NCBI GenBank assembly: GCA_040386235.1
Contig: JAZKGA010000001.1
Coordinates: 496,001-560,000, forward strand
DNA: 64,000 nucleotides
From: JAZKGA01 sp040386235
GTDB lineage: Bacteria > Pseudomonadota > Alphaproteobacteria > Micavibrionales > Micavibrionaceae
Direction of reading: 5' to 3'
Below are positions 43,056 through 50,970 of this stretch, piece by piece (within the stretch, counting starts at the first letter, position 1; each line of letters begins with the position of its first letter). A program made the position numbers and the translations under genes. A model generated the notes under the pieces. It had not been told where the DNA came from and made no database searches. It saw nothing but the letters and a program-made list of their open reading frames with translations.

Positions 43056-43340
43056 TTATTCAATTTCATCGCTAGGTTTTAAATTTTTTCCCATCTTTAA
43101 AACAAATTTTACGGGCCGCTCAGGTGTTAAAGTTGCTATGTCTATAGGACGCATGGAAGGAATAATACGATCTAAGCAGAGCTTTAAGGCGGCTATATGT
43201 CCTCCCAAGGCAAGTTCTACGGCCTTATCAATTAAAGCAGGCGCATGAGGCAACAAAAGCTCTCGAAGCTCTGTACGCTTGTCGGTAGAACCTTTTGGCA
43301 TCCCCTGAGGGTTTCCTGATTGTCCTGCTTCAAAAGTCAT
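43056..43340 (-). CDS. DUF5681-like small protein, copy 2
   Basis: 94 residues with the signature TFEAGQSGNPQGMPKGSTDK and the same plan as copy 1 at 34215-34499 (ELRELLLPHAPALIDKAVEL, then a KFVLKMGKNL end). About half of the residues are the same by eye. Here the RPKG of the signature reads MPKG. It lies just right of the last cassette core, as copy 1 lies just left of tRNA-Ser. The flanking DNA of the two genes is otherwise unlike, except for the operator. Confidence 0.65.
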   Translation of the reverse strand: MTFEAGQSGNPQGMPKGSTDKRTELRELLLPHAPALIDKAVELALGGHIAALKLCLDRIIPSMRPIDIATLTPERPVKFVLKMGKNLKPSDEIE

Positions 43341-43343
43341 GCC

Positions 43344-43365
43344 TGATATTTTACTTTAAATATCA
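43344..43365. promoter_or_regulatory. palindromic operator before DUF5681 copy 2
   Basis: TGATATTT, six central bases, AAATATCA, an exact inverted repeat three bases upstream of the start codon at 43340. The counterpart is at 34502-34523, with one mismatch in its arm. Confidence 0.55.
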
Positions 43366-43384
43366 GTCTCCTATAAAGAAAAAA

Positions 43385-43573
43385 CTACTTCTTGTCTTTT
43401 CTTAGGGTTTCGACAATATCCCGGATACCATAAGAAATGCTCGTTAGTGCCATTAAAACTATTCCGCAAAACCAACCAACAGAATCGCCGTATTCTGCTG
43501 CTATTCCCATTGCTGGCAAAACAATCATGGCAATTGATATCCCCACTCCACATAAAAACCATAAAAAGCTCAT
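43385..43573 (-). CDS. small two-helix membrane protein
   Basis: 62 residues from ATG 43573 with GGAGG seven bases upstream; a TTG two codons earlier is unlikely. Two hydrophobic helices (LWFLCGVGISIAMIVLPAMG and VGWFCGIVLMALTSI) are joined by a short acidic loop, with a basic tail (RKDKK). The start overlaps the lipoprotein stop by one base (TGATG), so the two are coupled. The topology is compatible with a holin-like or accessory membrane peptide; I cannot assign it further. Confidence 0.6.
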   Translation of the reverse strand: MSFLWFLCGVGISIAMIVLPAMGIAAEYGDSVGWFCGIVLMALTSISYGIRDIVETLRKDKK

Positions 43574-44151
43574 CAGCAAACCTCCGCCCAGCGACCGTTA
43601 ATACATACATTCTTGCATCCCAGGGACGCCATAGGATCAATATCAATCGAGGAACACTGTCCGGCAGATGATGATCCCTGTAAAGACTGCCCCAATGCAT
43701 TTAGCTGTCCAGCAAATACTGTTTGCTGCTGCATAGCTTGTGATTGAGCCACTGAATAACGTTGGCTAAGCTGCTGTGCATACTCTGCCTCCAGAATACC
43801 ATAATCAACTTTTAATCTTTCTGCTGAAATATGACCTTCGGCGTAATTGACGATCATTTCTCTATATTTGGCAGAAAAGCCTATCAATAAATCAGGCGCA
43901 GCAGCAGAAGGCAGATAGCTTTCACGCACAATCTTATCTTGGCACTCAAAACTAGCTATTGCTTCGTGGCGTGGAGGAATTTTATCAATATATTTACACT
44001 GCGCTGCAATCCGAGAGTGTGTTGATAATGTAGCTTGCCGTTCTGTATCTGCCTGTTTTTGCATTTCTGCATTAAACTGAGGCAACGGACCACATGATGA
44101 CAATGTGAATATTAACGAATAAAAGAGTACATAACCAATACGGTTCATCAT
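43573..44151 (-). CDS. island lipoprotein, unknown function
   Basis: 192 residues with a lipoprotein signal (YVLFYSLIFTLSSC, lipobox LSSC). The mature part is helical with Gln/Ala-rich coiled-coil character around 125-160 (EYAQQLSQRYSVAQSQAMQQ) and a cysteine-bearing tail (CSSID, CKNVCINGRWAEVC). Together with the membrane peptide immediately after it, it may form a small envelope unit; whether this serves lysis, exclusion or adhesion is not visible. The DNA upstream (44176-44349) is highly structured. Confidence 0.6.
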   Translation of the reverse strand: MMNRIGYVLFYSLIFTLSSCGPLPQFNAEMQKQADTERQATLSTHSRIAAQCKYIDKIPPRHEAIASFECQDKIVRESYLPSAAAPDLLIGFSAKYREMIVNYAEGHISAERLKVDYGILEAEYAQQLSQRYSVAQSQAMQQQTVFAGQLNALGQSLQGSSSAGQCSSIDIDPMASLGCKNVCINGRWAEVC

Positions 44152-44175
44152 AACCTCCTAGGTAAAAAGCCACCA

Positions 44176-44349
44176 GTACGGGCCTGGCAGCTGGGGAGTG
44201 ATTACCGTTTCGTGAACGGCCAGCGTATTTACGCTAGGCGCTATTATATTCCGCTGCTCCCCAACCATAGGTCGAGAGCAGCATCAGTGGTAACGGCCTG
44301 ATGCTTATTGGCCGCACGAAAAGGGTAATCAGCCCTAACTTGCCCGTAC
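44176..44349. ncRNA. long structured non-coding element, unknown
   Basis: A nested set of inverted repeats: GTACGGGC (44176-44183) with GCCCGTAC (44342-44349); TGATTACC (44199-44206) with GGTAATCA (44324-44331); TTTCGTG (44208-44214) with CACGAAA (44315-44321); GGCC (44218-44221) with GGCC (44310-44313). Inside lie two hairpins, AGCGTA-TT-TACGCT (44222-44235) and GCATCAG/CTGATGC (44281-44304). All fit one long branched fold. It lies between two minus-strand genes, so it could be a leader RNA, a small RNA, or a DNA site for transfer or replication. I recognise no known family. Confidence 0.5.
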
Positions 44350-44363
44350 AAGTCTCGTTAAAA

Positions 44364-44561
44364 CTATCTGCTTACAGTGGATTTTGCAAAAGGTTCTTTT
44401 AGGATCAGTTCCCAAATCTCACAGCCATCCTGATCGTAATAGGGTGATCGCTGAAAAATAGCGCGTGCACCCCCTTCTAATGAACCTACGAAGTAAGCGC
44501 CCCCGAATTTGGATTTAACTCGCTTAAAAGTGCCATAAACATCCGTTCTCTTCTTACTCAT
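44364..44561 (-). CDS. hypothetical basic protein, 65 residues
   Basis: From ATG 44561, with AAAGG seven bases upstream. The sequence KKRTDVYGTFKRVKSKFGGAYFVGSLEGGARAIFQ is basic and beta-like, with a WELILKEP end. No motif is recognised. It lies between the AlpA-like gene and the structured element and could be a small DNA- or RNA-binding protein. Confidence 0.5.
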   Translation of the reverse strand: MSKKRTDVYGTFKRVKSKFGGAYFVGSLEGGARAIFQRSPYYDQDGCEIWELILKEPFAKSTVSR

Positions 44562-44699
44562 ATCTTAGCCTTTCTAACATATTGCTCTTTGGTGAAGTCC
44601 TTGAAAAAGGCATAGAACGCCCAACCCCAGCCCGGAGGCCGAAGTTGGTTCGCTATACCTGATTGCATGTTGACTTGCTCTCTGGAGCCAGCCCCCGCG

Positions 44700-44820
44700 T
44701 CAGACCCTTGATGTCGTAAATGTCCTTCGCATCAAGGTTGGCAACTACTTATAACAACCAGGACAGGTTGCCAGAGACCGCGCTTTTGCCTTTCGAACTG
44801 CGCTTTGGGCTTGGTCTCCC
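44700..44820. other. second base-paired non-coding segment
   Basis: Within the gene-free stretch 44562-44887: CCTTGATG (44706-44713) pairs with CATCAAGG (44730-44737), GGCAAC (44740-44745) with GTTGCC (44767-44772), and GAGACC (44774-44779) with GGTCTC (44813-44818), three consecutive stems. I see no coding frame with support here and no T-run that would make it a terminator. The remainder of the stretch shows nothing else. Confidence 0.4.
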
Positions 44821-44887
44821 CACAGTAGCCCACGGTGATATCTGCACGCTGCCGTCCTATTTCACCGACCATGCAGACCCGTTTAAA

Positions 44888-45085
44888 TTACCCTCCTATC
44901 TGTTCCATCCATTCACGAATATCTTCGACCCGCCACGCCGTTACGCGAGGGCTAAGCTTTACCCCTTGAGGAAAACGGCCTGAATTAATACCGGCCCACC
45001 AAGTGCTTTTAGAAACGGGGATGAATTGAAGAACTTGCGCTATGCGCAAATAGCCTGTTTGAGGTAAGTTCAATGTCTCGGACAT
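44888..45085 (-). CDS. AlpA-family regulator near integrase
   Basis: 65 residues, ATG 45085 with TAGGAG six bases upstream. LRIAQVLQFIPVSKSTWWAGINSGRFPQGVKLSPRVTAWRVEDIREWM is the AlpA/MerR-like winged helix found next to P4-type integrases, where it activates the integrase or aids excision. It is unlike the three cassette HTH proteins in sequence, so it probably serves the island itself. It is transcribed in the same direction as the integrase. Confidence 0.85.
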   Translation of the reverse strand: MSETLNLPQTGYLRIAQVLQFIPVSKSTWWAGINSGRFPQGVKLSPRVTAWRVEDIREWMEQIGG

Positions 45086-45174
45086 ATTTAGCTCCTAATT
45101 GGTTCAAATATGTCTGAGGTTACATTCTATAAAATCTGTAAATATAGAAGGGGAGAATAAATACGGTAAATTTT

Positions 45175-45729
45175 CTAATTTTTAAGATAAAGCCTTATTA
45201 GTACTTCATTAAATTCTTCCTCAGAGAATTCCTTTAAAGCTTGAGCTTTAAACGCCATAAAATATTTATCTTGGTTAAGTTTATCGTACCTAGCTTCCAA
45301 GGTGATGGGTTTTATGTGAGGCTTGAGTAAATGACGCAAGCTCGTCTTTTGAGCAGCATTCGGGAGCATTTCAAATATTGCTTGGCGTTTTAAATTGGGA
45401 TGAGCATGTTGCAAACTCTTAAATAGTGCATACAGCGTAAGCCCTGCCGTACGATCCCATTTCCGAGGCTGCCCAACCTTACCTGAAGCTTGCATAGCGG
45501 GCACATAATGCTCCGCTAGGTGAAAAGCAAGAAGCACCCATGCGTTTTCAGCTTTTGGATCAATTCCAAAATGCACCATAAGGTCAAATAACGTATATAT
45601 CTTAAAATCTAATTCCCATGATCGGTTTTCTATTTTTTCTTCTTCATCCCGGGGAGCCGGAAGGTTTAGCTTTGGATTTTTGCGATCAAATTTAAGATTA
45701 CCAAGTTTTTTTATACCGTCTTTAGGCAT
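45175..45729 (-). CDS. hypothetical protein coupled to integrase
   Basis: 184 residues from ATG 45729, overlapping the integrase stop by eight bases. It is hydrophilic and helical, with basic patches (MPKDGIKKLGNLKFDRKNPK) and a conserved-looking middle VLLAFHLAEHYVPAM, GQPRKWD, GLTLYALFKSLQ. I do not recognise a family; genes of this size after P4-type integrases are often uncharacterised island proteins. It may assist integrase or be cargo. Confidence 0.6.
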   Translation of the reverse strand: MPKDGIKKLGNLKFDRKNPKLNLPAPRDEEEKIENRSWELDFKIYTLFDLMVHFGIDPKAENAWVLLAFHLAEHYVPAMQASGKVGQPRKWDRTAGLTLYALFKSLQHAHPNLKRQAIFEMLPNAAQKTSLRHLLKPHIKPITLEARYDKLNQDKYFMAFKAQALKEFSEEEFNEVLIRLYLKN

Positions 45730-46969
45730 GAACCACTCTCTTAAAAGAAATAACGTCACCTACTTTATTGCTATTATCTAAATAGTCAGCCCACCATTGC
45801 ATTAACTCCCGACGCTCAGCAAGATATTCTGCGTGATTGTAGGTGCTACGTATCTTGTCGTCATCCGCGTGCGCCAGCTGACGTTCAATGACATCCCGAT
45901 GAAAACGGCGCTCATTCAGAATTGTAGAAGCGGTATGCCTAAACCCATGCGGCGTGATTTTCCGGTTGCCGGTGTATTCCATTATCTGCAGGACCTTGAG
46001 AAGGGTTACATCCGTAATCGGCTTATGTGGCGTTCGGACACTTGGGAAAATGTAATCCGAGTGACCGGTCAGGATACGAAGCTGAGCCAGTATATCCAGA
46101 GATTGCTGCGACAATGGCACTAAGTGATCCCGTTTCATTTTCATGCGGGAGGCCGGAATTCGCCATAACTTCTCCTTAAGGTCTATTTCACTCCAAACCG
46201 CATTTCTAAGCTCGCCTGGCCGCACGAAGGTCAGCATCAGCAGCTTCATACCTAAACGGATATAATCATGTCCGTGGTAATGATCCAGAGCGGTCAAGAA
46301 TTCAGGGATCTCATGTTCCTTCAAATGAGGGCGGTGTTGCCGTTGTGCCGGCTTAATGAATTTGGACCTGCCAGCAGCGGGATTATTGGTGCAAATCCCT
46401 TTCAGGATTCCGTACTCAAAAACAGCCTCACATCGCTGGCAGATCCGTTTGGCGACATCGGGAGCACCACGTTTTTCGACAGCGCTGATCACCGTGATGA
46501 TCTCGGCCGTCGTAATCTGGTCCAGCTGCTTGTAGCCCAGTAAAGGGAATGCATCATCTTCCAGCGAGGTAAGTATGTTCTTCGCATGCTTGGTGACCCA
46601 TACACCCTTGCTGTGCCATTCCCGTGCGATAGCCTCAAACGTGGTTTTGGACTTCTCAGCCGAGTCGAAGCGCTGGGTCTGCTTGTGCTTATTTGGATCT
46701 ATACCCTGGCGTATTAGGTCGCGGATCTCATCACGTATTTTCCGGGCGTCAGCTGTACCTACGTAGCCAGCCCGTCCTTTGGGGCAGTATTGCCCTATGG
46801 TGTAGGTATTACCTTTGCCGTGAAACGCATAGGGGTACTGCCAGACTTTTACGCCGGTCGTTCTGACCAGCAGGCGTAGGCCGCCTTCATCATATAGCTT
46901 GTATGGTTTCTCTTTTGGTTGGGCGGCACGTATTTCAGCTTCACTAAGCTTTCTGATGATCTTGGGCAT
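45722..46969 (-). CDS. int: P4-type tyrosine recombinase (island integrase)
   Basis: 415 residues. The N-terminal DUF4102 arm-binding domain (KPYKLYDEGGLRLLVRTTG, residues about 22-40) and a core-binding domain precede the catalytic domain: Arg in TFVRPGELR near 252, HGFRHT near 338 (H-x-x-R), His in LAHADD near 364 and the nucleophile Tyr in STYNHAEY near 376. It lies 175 bases from tRNA-fMet and on the same strand downstream of it, so tRNA readthrough could help its expression. The short A+T-rich gap holds an inverted repeat TAACTT/AAGTTA that may be an arm site. Confidence 0.93.
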   Translation of the reverse strand: MPKIIRKLSEAEIRAAQPKEKPYKLYDEGGLRLLVRTTGVKVWQYPYAFHGKGNTYTIGQYCPKGRAGYVGTADARKIRDEIRDLIRQGIDPNKHKQTQRFDSAEKSKTTFEAIAREWHSKGVWVTKHAKNILTSLEDDAFPLLGYKQLDQITTAEIITVISAVEKRGAPDVAKRICQRCEAVFEYGILKGICTNNPAAGRSKFIKPAQRQHRPHLKEHEIPEFLTALDHYHGHDYIRLGMKLLMLTFVRPGELRNAVWSEIDLKEKLWRIPASRMKMKRDHLVPLSQQSLDILAQLRILTGHSDYIFPSVRTPHKPITDVTLLKVLQIMEYTGNRKITPHGFRHTASTILNERRFHRDVIERQLAHADDDKIRSTYNHAEYLAERRELMQWWADYLDNSNKVGDVISFKRVVHA

Positions 46970-47144
46970 ATCCGGTTTCCTTTTTGGGGTACAAAACAGA
47001 ATTGAACTGAATATACCCCTTACCGTACCCTAAAAATTCTTGGAATTTAAAAATCGTAGTTGGACAACCTTGGACTTAAAAGCCTGTTTATAACTTATTT
47101 TTCAACAAGTTATGGACAATATCGGATTGTAATGGAGGTTGTGT

Positions 47145-47221
<77 letters not shown>

Positions 47222-47274
47222 ATAAACCAAACATCTGTCACGTATCGGTTACTGGCGTGACAGGTAGGATTAGG

Positions 47275-47303
47275 GATATAACGCCCTGTCCAATGGATTG
47301 CAA
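47275..47303 (-). promoter_or_regulatory. promoter of tRNA-fMet
   Basis: On the minus strand TTGCAA (47303-47298), exactly 17 bases, then TATATC (47280-47275). Transcription would begin near 47268, about 47 bases before the tRNA. Confidence 0.6.
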
Positions 47304-47316
47304 GCAGAATAATGGC

Positions 47317-49008
47317 CTACAGGTTTTTTTCCTGGGCCAGCAGGTCTTTCCGCGACAATTTGCCGATCATGGTCTTCGGCAGCGGGTTTTGGCGAAACTC
47401 AATAATCTTGGGCATTTCCATCGGCGACAATCGCGATTTCAGGAAATCCAGCACATCGCGTTCATTCAACGCGGCCCCACTGCGGCACTTGATCCAGGTC
47501 TTTATAACCTCGCCACGTTTCGCGTCCGGCAGGCCTGCAACCACGCATTCTTCCACCGCTGGATGCTCATAAATCGCTTCTTCCACATTCCGGGGATAGA
47601 CGTTGTAACCATTGGTGATAATCATGTCTTTCAGACGATCAACGATATACACATAGCCGTCCGCATCCATAATCCCGATATCACCGGTATGCAGGCGCCC
47701 ATCGCGCAGCACTTTTGCCGTATCATCCGGTTTTTGCCAGTATCCCTGCATGACTTGGGGGCCGCGGACGCAGACCTCGCCCCGCTCGCCTGCCGGCATC
47801 GTCTGGCCCGTGGCCGGATCAACAATTTCAACAATCGTTTGCGGCAATGGCAGGCCGATCGATCCGGCGCGATTATCGCCTGTGGTCGGATTAACGCAAA
47901 CAATCGGCGATGACTCGGTCAACCCATAGCCTTCAACCAGGACGCAACCCGTTGTACCTTCAAATTTGCGCTTTACCTCAACCGGCAAGGGCGCGCCACC
48001 CGACACGCAATACACAAGCGAGGTCAGGTCGTATTGCCCTGCTGCGACATCCGCATTGGTGGTGATGGCATTGAAAATCGCCGGGACGGCCGGGAAGATC
48101 TGAGGTTTCTTCTTATCGATCAGGCGTAATGTATCGCGCAGTTCAAAGCGCGGCGTGGCGATGATTTGAAATCCGCGTCGGACCGCAAGGTTCATTACGG
48201 CCGTCATCGCAAAAACATGGCAGAACGGAATAACGCCCAGCATTTTATCGTGCCCATCCCTGGCTTTAAACCACGTCGCCGCCTGCTCCGCATTCGCGGT
48301 GATATTCGCGTGGGTCAGTTTTGCGCCCTTTGGCAGGCCGGTCGTCCCGCCAGTATATTGTAACAAAGCGATATCATGTTCAGGATCGATCGGCACCTCA
48401 CGCAACGGCCCTAGGCTGCGCATCAGGCGGTCCCATGGAATATGACGGTCATCATGCGGAATATGGGCGATATCAAAAAAGCGCGCGACGTTGAACAGGA
48501 TATTTTTGGGGAAGGGCAGCAGCGCGGAGAACCGGCAGATTATCAGCTGGTTGAGCCGCGTGGTTTTCAGCATTTTCGCGAGTTTGCTGTATAATATCTT
48601 CAGGTCCAGTGTGATGATAATGTCGCACTGACTGCTTTCGATCTGTTGCGCCATTTCCCGTTCCGCATAAAGCGGGTTGAAATGGACGATGGTCGCGCCT
48701 GTTTTGGCGATCCCGAAATAGCTCATTAAGAAATAAGGGGTGTTAGGCAGGCAGATACCAACGCGCGAGCCTTTGCCGATGCCAATATTCTGTAAGGCGA
48801 TGGCCAGGTGGTCAGCCCCCGCGCCAATCTGGTCCCAGCGCCAGATTTTATCCATAAAATCCATCGCCGGTTGCAGCGGATAGGCTTTGACCGTCCGGTT
48901 CAGCAATTCATAGAGCGGGTAGGTCGGAATATGCGTATTCCATGCGATATCTGAGGGATAGGATGCTTCCCATGGCCAAGGCGTCGCAGAGGGCTTTGAA
49001 GACGTCAT
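47317..49008 (-). CDS. fadD: long-chain fatty-acid-CoA ligase
   Basis: 563 residues of the ANL superfamily. The AMP-binding loop QYTGGTTGLPKGAKLTH lies near 215-231, with VEGYGLTESSP, the aspartate of HTGDIGIMDADGYVYIVDR, and the C-terminal catalytic lysine in NPLPKTMIGKLSRKDL. It activates fatty acids with CoA for oxidation or lipid synthesis at the membrane. Start ATG 49008 gives the usual N-terminus (PWPWEASYPSDIAW). It lies next to the tRNA-fMet promoter in the native chromosome. Chain-length preference cannot be read. Confidence 0.92.
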   Translation of the reverse strand: MTSSKPSATPWPWEASYPSDIAWNTHIPTYPLYELLNRTVKAYPLQPAMDFMDKIWRWDQIGAGADHLAIALQNIGIGKGSRVGICLPNTPYFLMSYFGIAKTGATIVHFNPLYAEREMAQQIESSQCDIIITLDLKILYSKLAKMLKTTRLNQLIICRFSALLPFPKNILFNVARFFDIAHIPHDDRHIPWDRLMRSLGPLREVPIDPEHDIALLQYTGGTTGLPKGAKLTHANITANAEQAATWFKARDGHDKMLGVIPFCHVFAMTAVMNLAVRRGFQIIATPRFELRDTLRLIDKKKPQIFPAVPAIFNAITTNADVAAGQYDLTSLVYCVSGGAPLPVEVKRKFEGTTGCVLVEGYGLTESSPIVCVNPTTGDNRAGSIGLPLPQTIVEIVDPATGQTMPAGERGEVCVRGPQVMQGYWQKPDDTAKVLRDGRLHTGDIGIMDADGYVYIVDRLKDMIITNGYNVYPRNVEEAIYEHPAVEECVVAGLPDAKRGEVIKTWIKCRSGAALNERDVLDFLKSRLSPMEMPKIIEFRQNPLPKTMIGKLSRKDLLAQEKNL

Positions 49009-49280
49009 GCGCGAAGATCCAAAACGCCAGGAATACCGCCGAAAATAAGGGGGGGCGGAGCGCAGGAAAGGCAGGGGGGAAGACGGCAGGAGCCACGCAA
49101 CAGGATCATATCTTCAGTTTATCACAGCAAATCCGAAGATTCCAGCAGGCACCGCATCAACATAAACACTAGACACAAGGCAATAAATGTGAGATGCAAA
49201 TGATTAAGAAGGGGGAAGCGTGCCATCTCAACTTCCTTATCCCCGAGATGGCCAAATCGTTTCTAACAGTGAGTAATATT

Positions 49281-49904
49281 ATGAATGATGCACACAACGA
49301 CGCAGTACTTTGCCGCGTAAAATGGTACAATACAACAAAAGGTTTCGGATTTGCGACACCTGAAACAGGCGGCGACCAGGACTGGTTCCTGCACGCAACT
49401 GTTTTGCAAAAAGCGGGTCTCAACACGCTGGGCGAAGGTGCCCTGATCAGCTGTGAGATCGGTGAAGGTCAAAAGGGCTTAAGTGTCCGTCGGATTATTG
49501 AAGTCCTGGATCATGGTCAGGAAAGCACTGGCCGTGGCGGCCAGGACCGCGGCGACCGCGGCGGTTTCGACCGTGGTGATCGCGGTGGCTATGACCGTGG
49601 TGATCGCGGCGGTTTCGACCGTGGCGGCGATCGCGGCGGTTACGATCGTCCTGCACGCGCCCCACGCTACGAAGAAAGCACAGGGCCTGAAGAAGAACTG
49701 ACAGGCGCCGTTAAATGGTATGACAATGTCAAAGAATTCGGCTTCATCACCCCTGATGATGGCATGAAAGACATTTTCGTCCACAAAACCTGCCTGAACC
49801 GCGCTGGTATCAACCAGCTGGAGCCAGGTCAGAAACTGCGCATCTTGTCCCGCACGGTCTCAAAAGGCCGTGAGGTAAAGGATATTCTGGAAGTTCTGGA
49901 TTAA
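49281..49904 (+). CDS. double cold-shock-domain protein with RGG-like linker
   Basis: 207 residues from ATG 49281. Two cold-shock domains: residues about 7-72 (VKWYNTTKGFGFATPE, WFLHATVL) and about 139-205 (VKWYDNVKEFGFITPDDG, DIFVHKTCL). Each has the RNP-1-like KGFGF/KEFGF strand. The linker (about 80-125) is a tandem repeat of GDRGG(F/Y)DR units rich in Gly, Arg and Asp. Two-domain proteins are known in Alphaproteobacteria, but this repeat linker is unusual and resembles RGG boxes that bind RNA. It is followed by a strong terminator. Confidence 0.9.
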   Translation: MNDAHNDAVLCRVKWYNTTKGFGFATPETGGDQDWFLHATVLQKAGLNTLGEGALISCEIGEGQKGLSVRRIIEVLDHGQESTGRGGQDRGDRGGFDRGDRGGYDRGDRGGFDRGGDRGGYDRPARAPRYEESTGPEEELTGAVKWYDNVKEFGFITPDDGMKDIFVHKTCLNRAGINQLEPGQKLRILSRTVSKGREVKDILEVLD

Positions 49905-49928
49905 GTCCAGCTGCTTGAACGATTTAAG

Positions 49929-49952
49929 AATGGCCTGAAAAGGCCATTTTTT
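49929..49952 (+). terminator. rho-independent terminator after csp gene
   Basis: AATGGCC (49929-49935), loop TGAAAA, GGCCATT (49942-49948) and a T run to 49952. Confidence 0.9.
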
Positions 49953-49976
49953 ATGCCTGAAATAAGGGCGGCGGCG

Positions 49977-50522
49977 TTAGATGCGGCCAGCGGCCGCAAT
50001 AGAGAAATTAGCGCGCGGGTCAATATCGCGATCCTGCCTGACGTTCGGCCACATGACGGCCAGCCACATCAGAAAAGCGACAAAGTCGTCTTTCGGTGTC
50101 ACCGGGGCTGGTGCGGACATTTCAGGTTTTGCCGATACGTATGTGTAAGGCTCTTTTTCCGTTTGATCCTGACTTGTGGCCGCGCGCAGTTCCAGCAGGC
50201 GAGTCTGTAACGCGCACCAGGCGCTGTCCACCATGTCGGCGGCGACATCGACCATGGCATCTTGCATCCCATTGGTACGCAGCAGGTCTTTGTGCTGACG
50301 GCTGGAATTCAAGTATTGTTTAATCAGGCTGGCCAGAACAGGGTCATCGGCCGCCATGGTTAGGATATCGTGGCCCAATGCCTCATCCGGTGTGGATGTC
50401 ACGGCACCCAGGAACGGGTCGTCACATAGTTCCGGCGTGGCGCGCACATCGTCAATCAGGCGGGAAAGCGGGGCTTCCTCACGCTCTGTCAACTCTGTTA
50501 TATAGGCGGTATCCTTATCCAT
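49977..50522 (-). CDS. hypothetical protein, 181 residues
   Basis: I do not recognise it. It is acidic and helical at the N-terminus (ITELTEREEAPLSRLIDDVR), with a middle region around VDVAADMVDSAWCALQTRL and a weakly hydrophobic C-terminal helix (FVAFLMWLAVMW) that may be membrane-associated. It is convergent with the cold-shock gene and precedes no obvious operon partner; gapR lies upstream on the same strand. Start ATG 50522. Confidence 0.6.
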   Translation of the reverse strand: MDKDTAYITELTEREEAPLSRLIDDVRATPELCDDPFLGAVTSTPDEALGHDILTMAADDPVLASLIKQYLNSSRQHKDLLRTNGMQDAMVDVAADMVDSAWCALQTRLLELRAATSQDQTEKEPYTYVSAKPEMSAPAPVTPKDDFVAFLMWLAVMWPNVRQDRDIDPRANFSIAAAGRI

Positions 50523-50591
50523 CTATGGATACCTTACATAACAGATATGAAAAACTGGTTAATACCAGTTAAGTCATTGATATAATGTTAT

Positions 50592-50888
50592 TTAGATCGC
50601 GATGCCAAGGGCGGCGGCATACAGTTCCAGCAACTCGGCTTCTTCCTGGCGTTTTTGCTGATCCATCTGGCGCAGGCGCAAAACCTTACGCATTGTTTTG
50701 GTGTCGAAACCAAAGCCTTTTGCCTCAGCGTAAATATCCTTGATGTCTTCGCCGATGCCTTTTTTCTCTTCTTCCAGACGCTCAATCCGCTCAAGATAGC
50801 TTTTCAGGCGGGTGCCGGACACGCCGCCGACATCTTTGGTTTCCGGGTTTGCCTGAGGGGCTTCATCGTTGGCAGCTGCGTTTTGCAT
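50592..50888 (-). CDS. gapR: GapR (DUF2312) nucleoid-associated protein
   Basis: 98 residues, matching GapR, which in Caulobacter binds overtwisted A+T-rich DNA ahead of replication. The pattern RLKSYLERIERLEEEKKGIG, EDIKDIYAEAKGFGFDTKTM and RKVLRLRQMD covers almost the entire DUF2312 domain, an extended coiled coil. The N-terminal 20 residues are low-complexity, as in relatives. Found almost only in Alphaproteobacteria. Confidence 0.93.
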   Translation of the reverse strand: MQNAAANDEAPQANPETKDVGGVSGTRLKSYLERIERLEEEKKGIGEDIKDIYAEAKGFGFDTKTMRKVLRLRQMDQQKRQEEAELLELYAAALGIAI

Positions 50889-50970
50889 GGCTTTTCGGTC
50901 CTGTCAAATATGGGTGAATGATTAAGGCAGAACCATAACGGCTTGTGCGCCATTTTGCACGTGGATTTTT

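Noticed and set aside
49548..49650. Repeated DNA units that could suggest a CRISPR array
   Set aside because: The repeats are in frame and encode the GDRGG linker of the cold-shock protein; there are no spacers.
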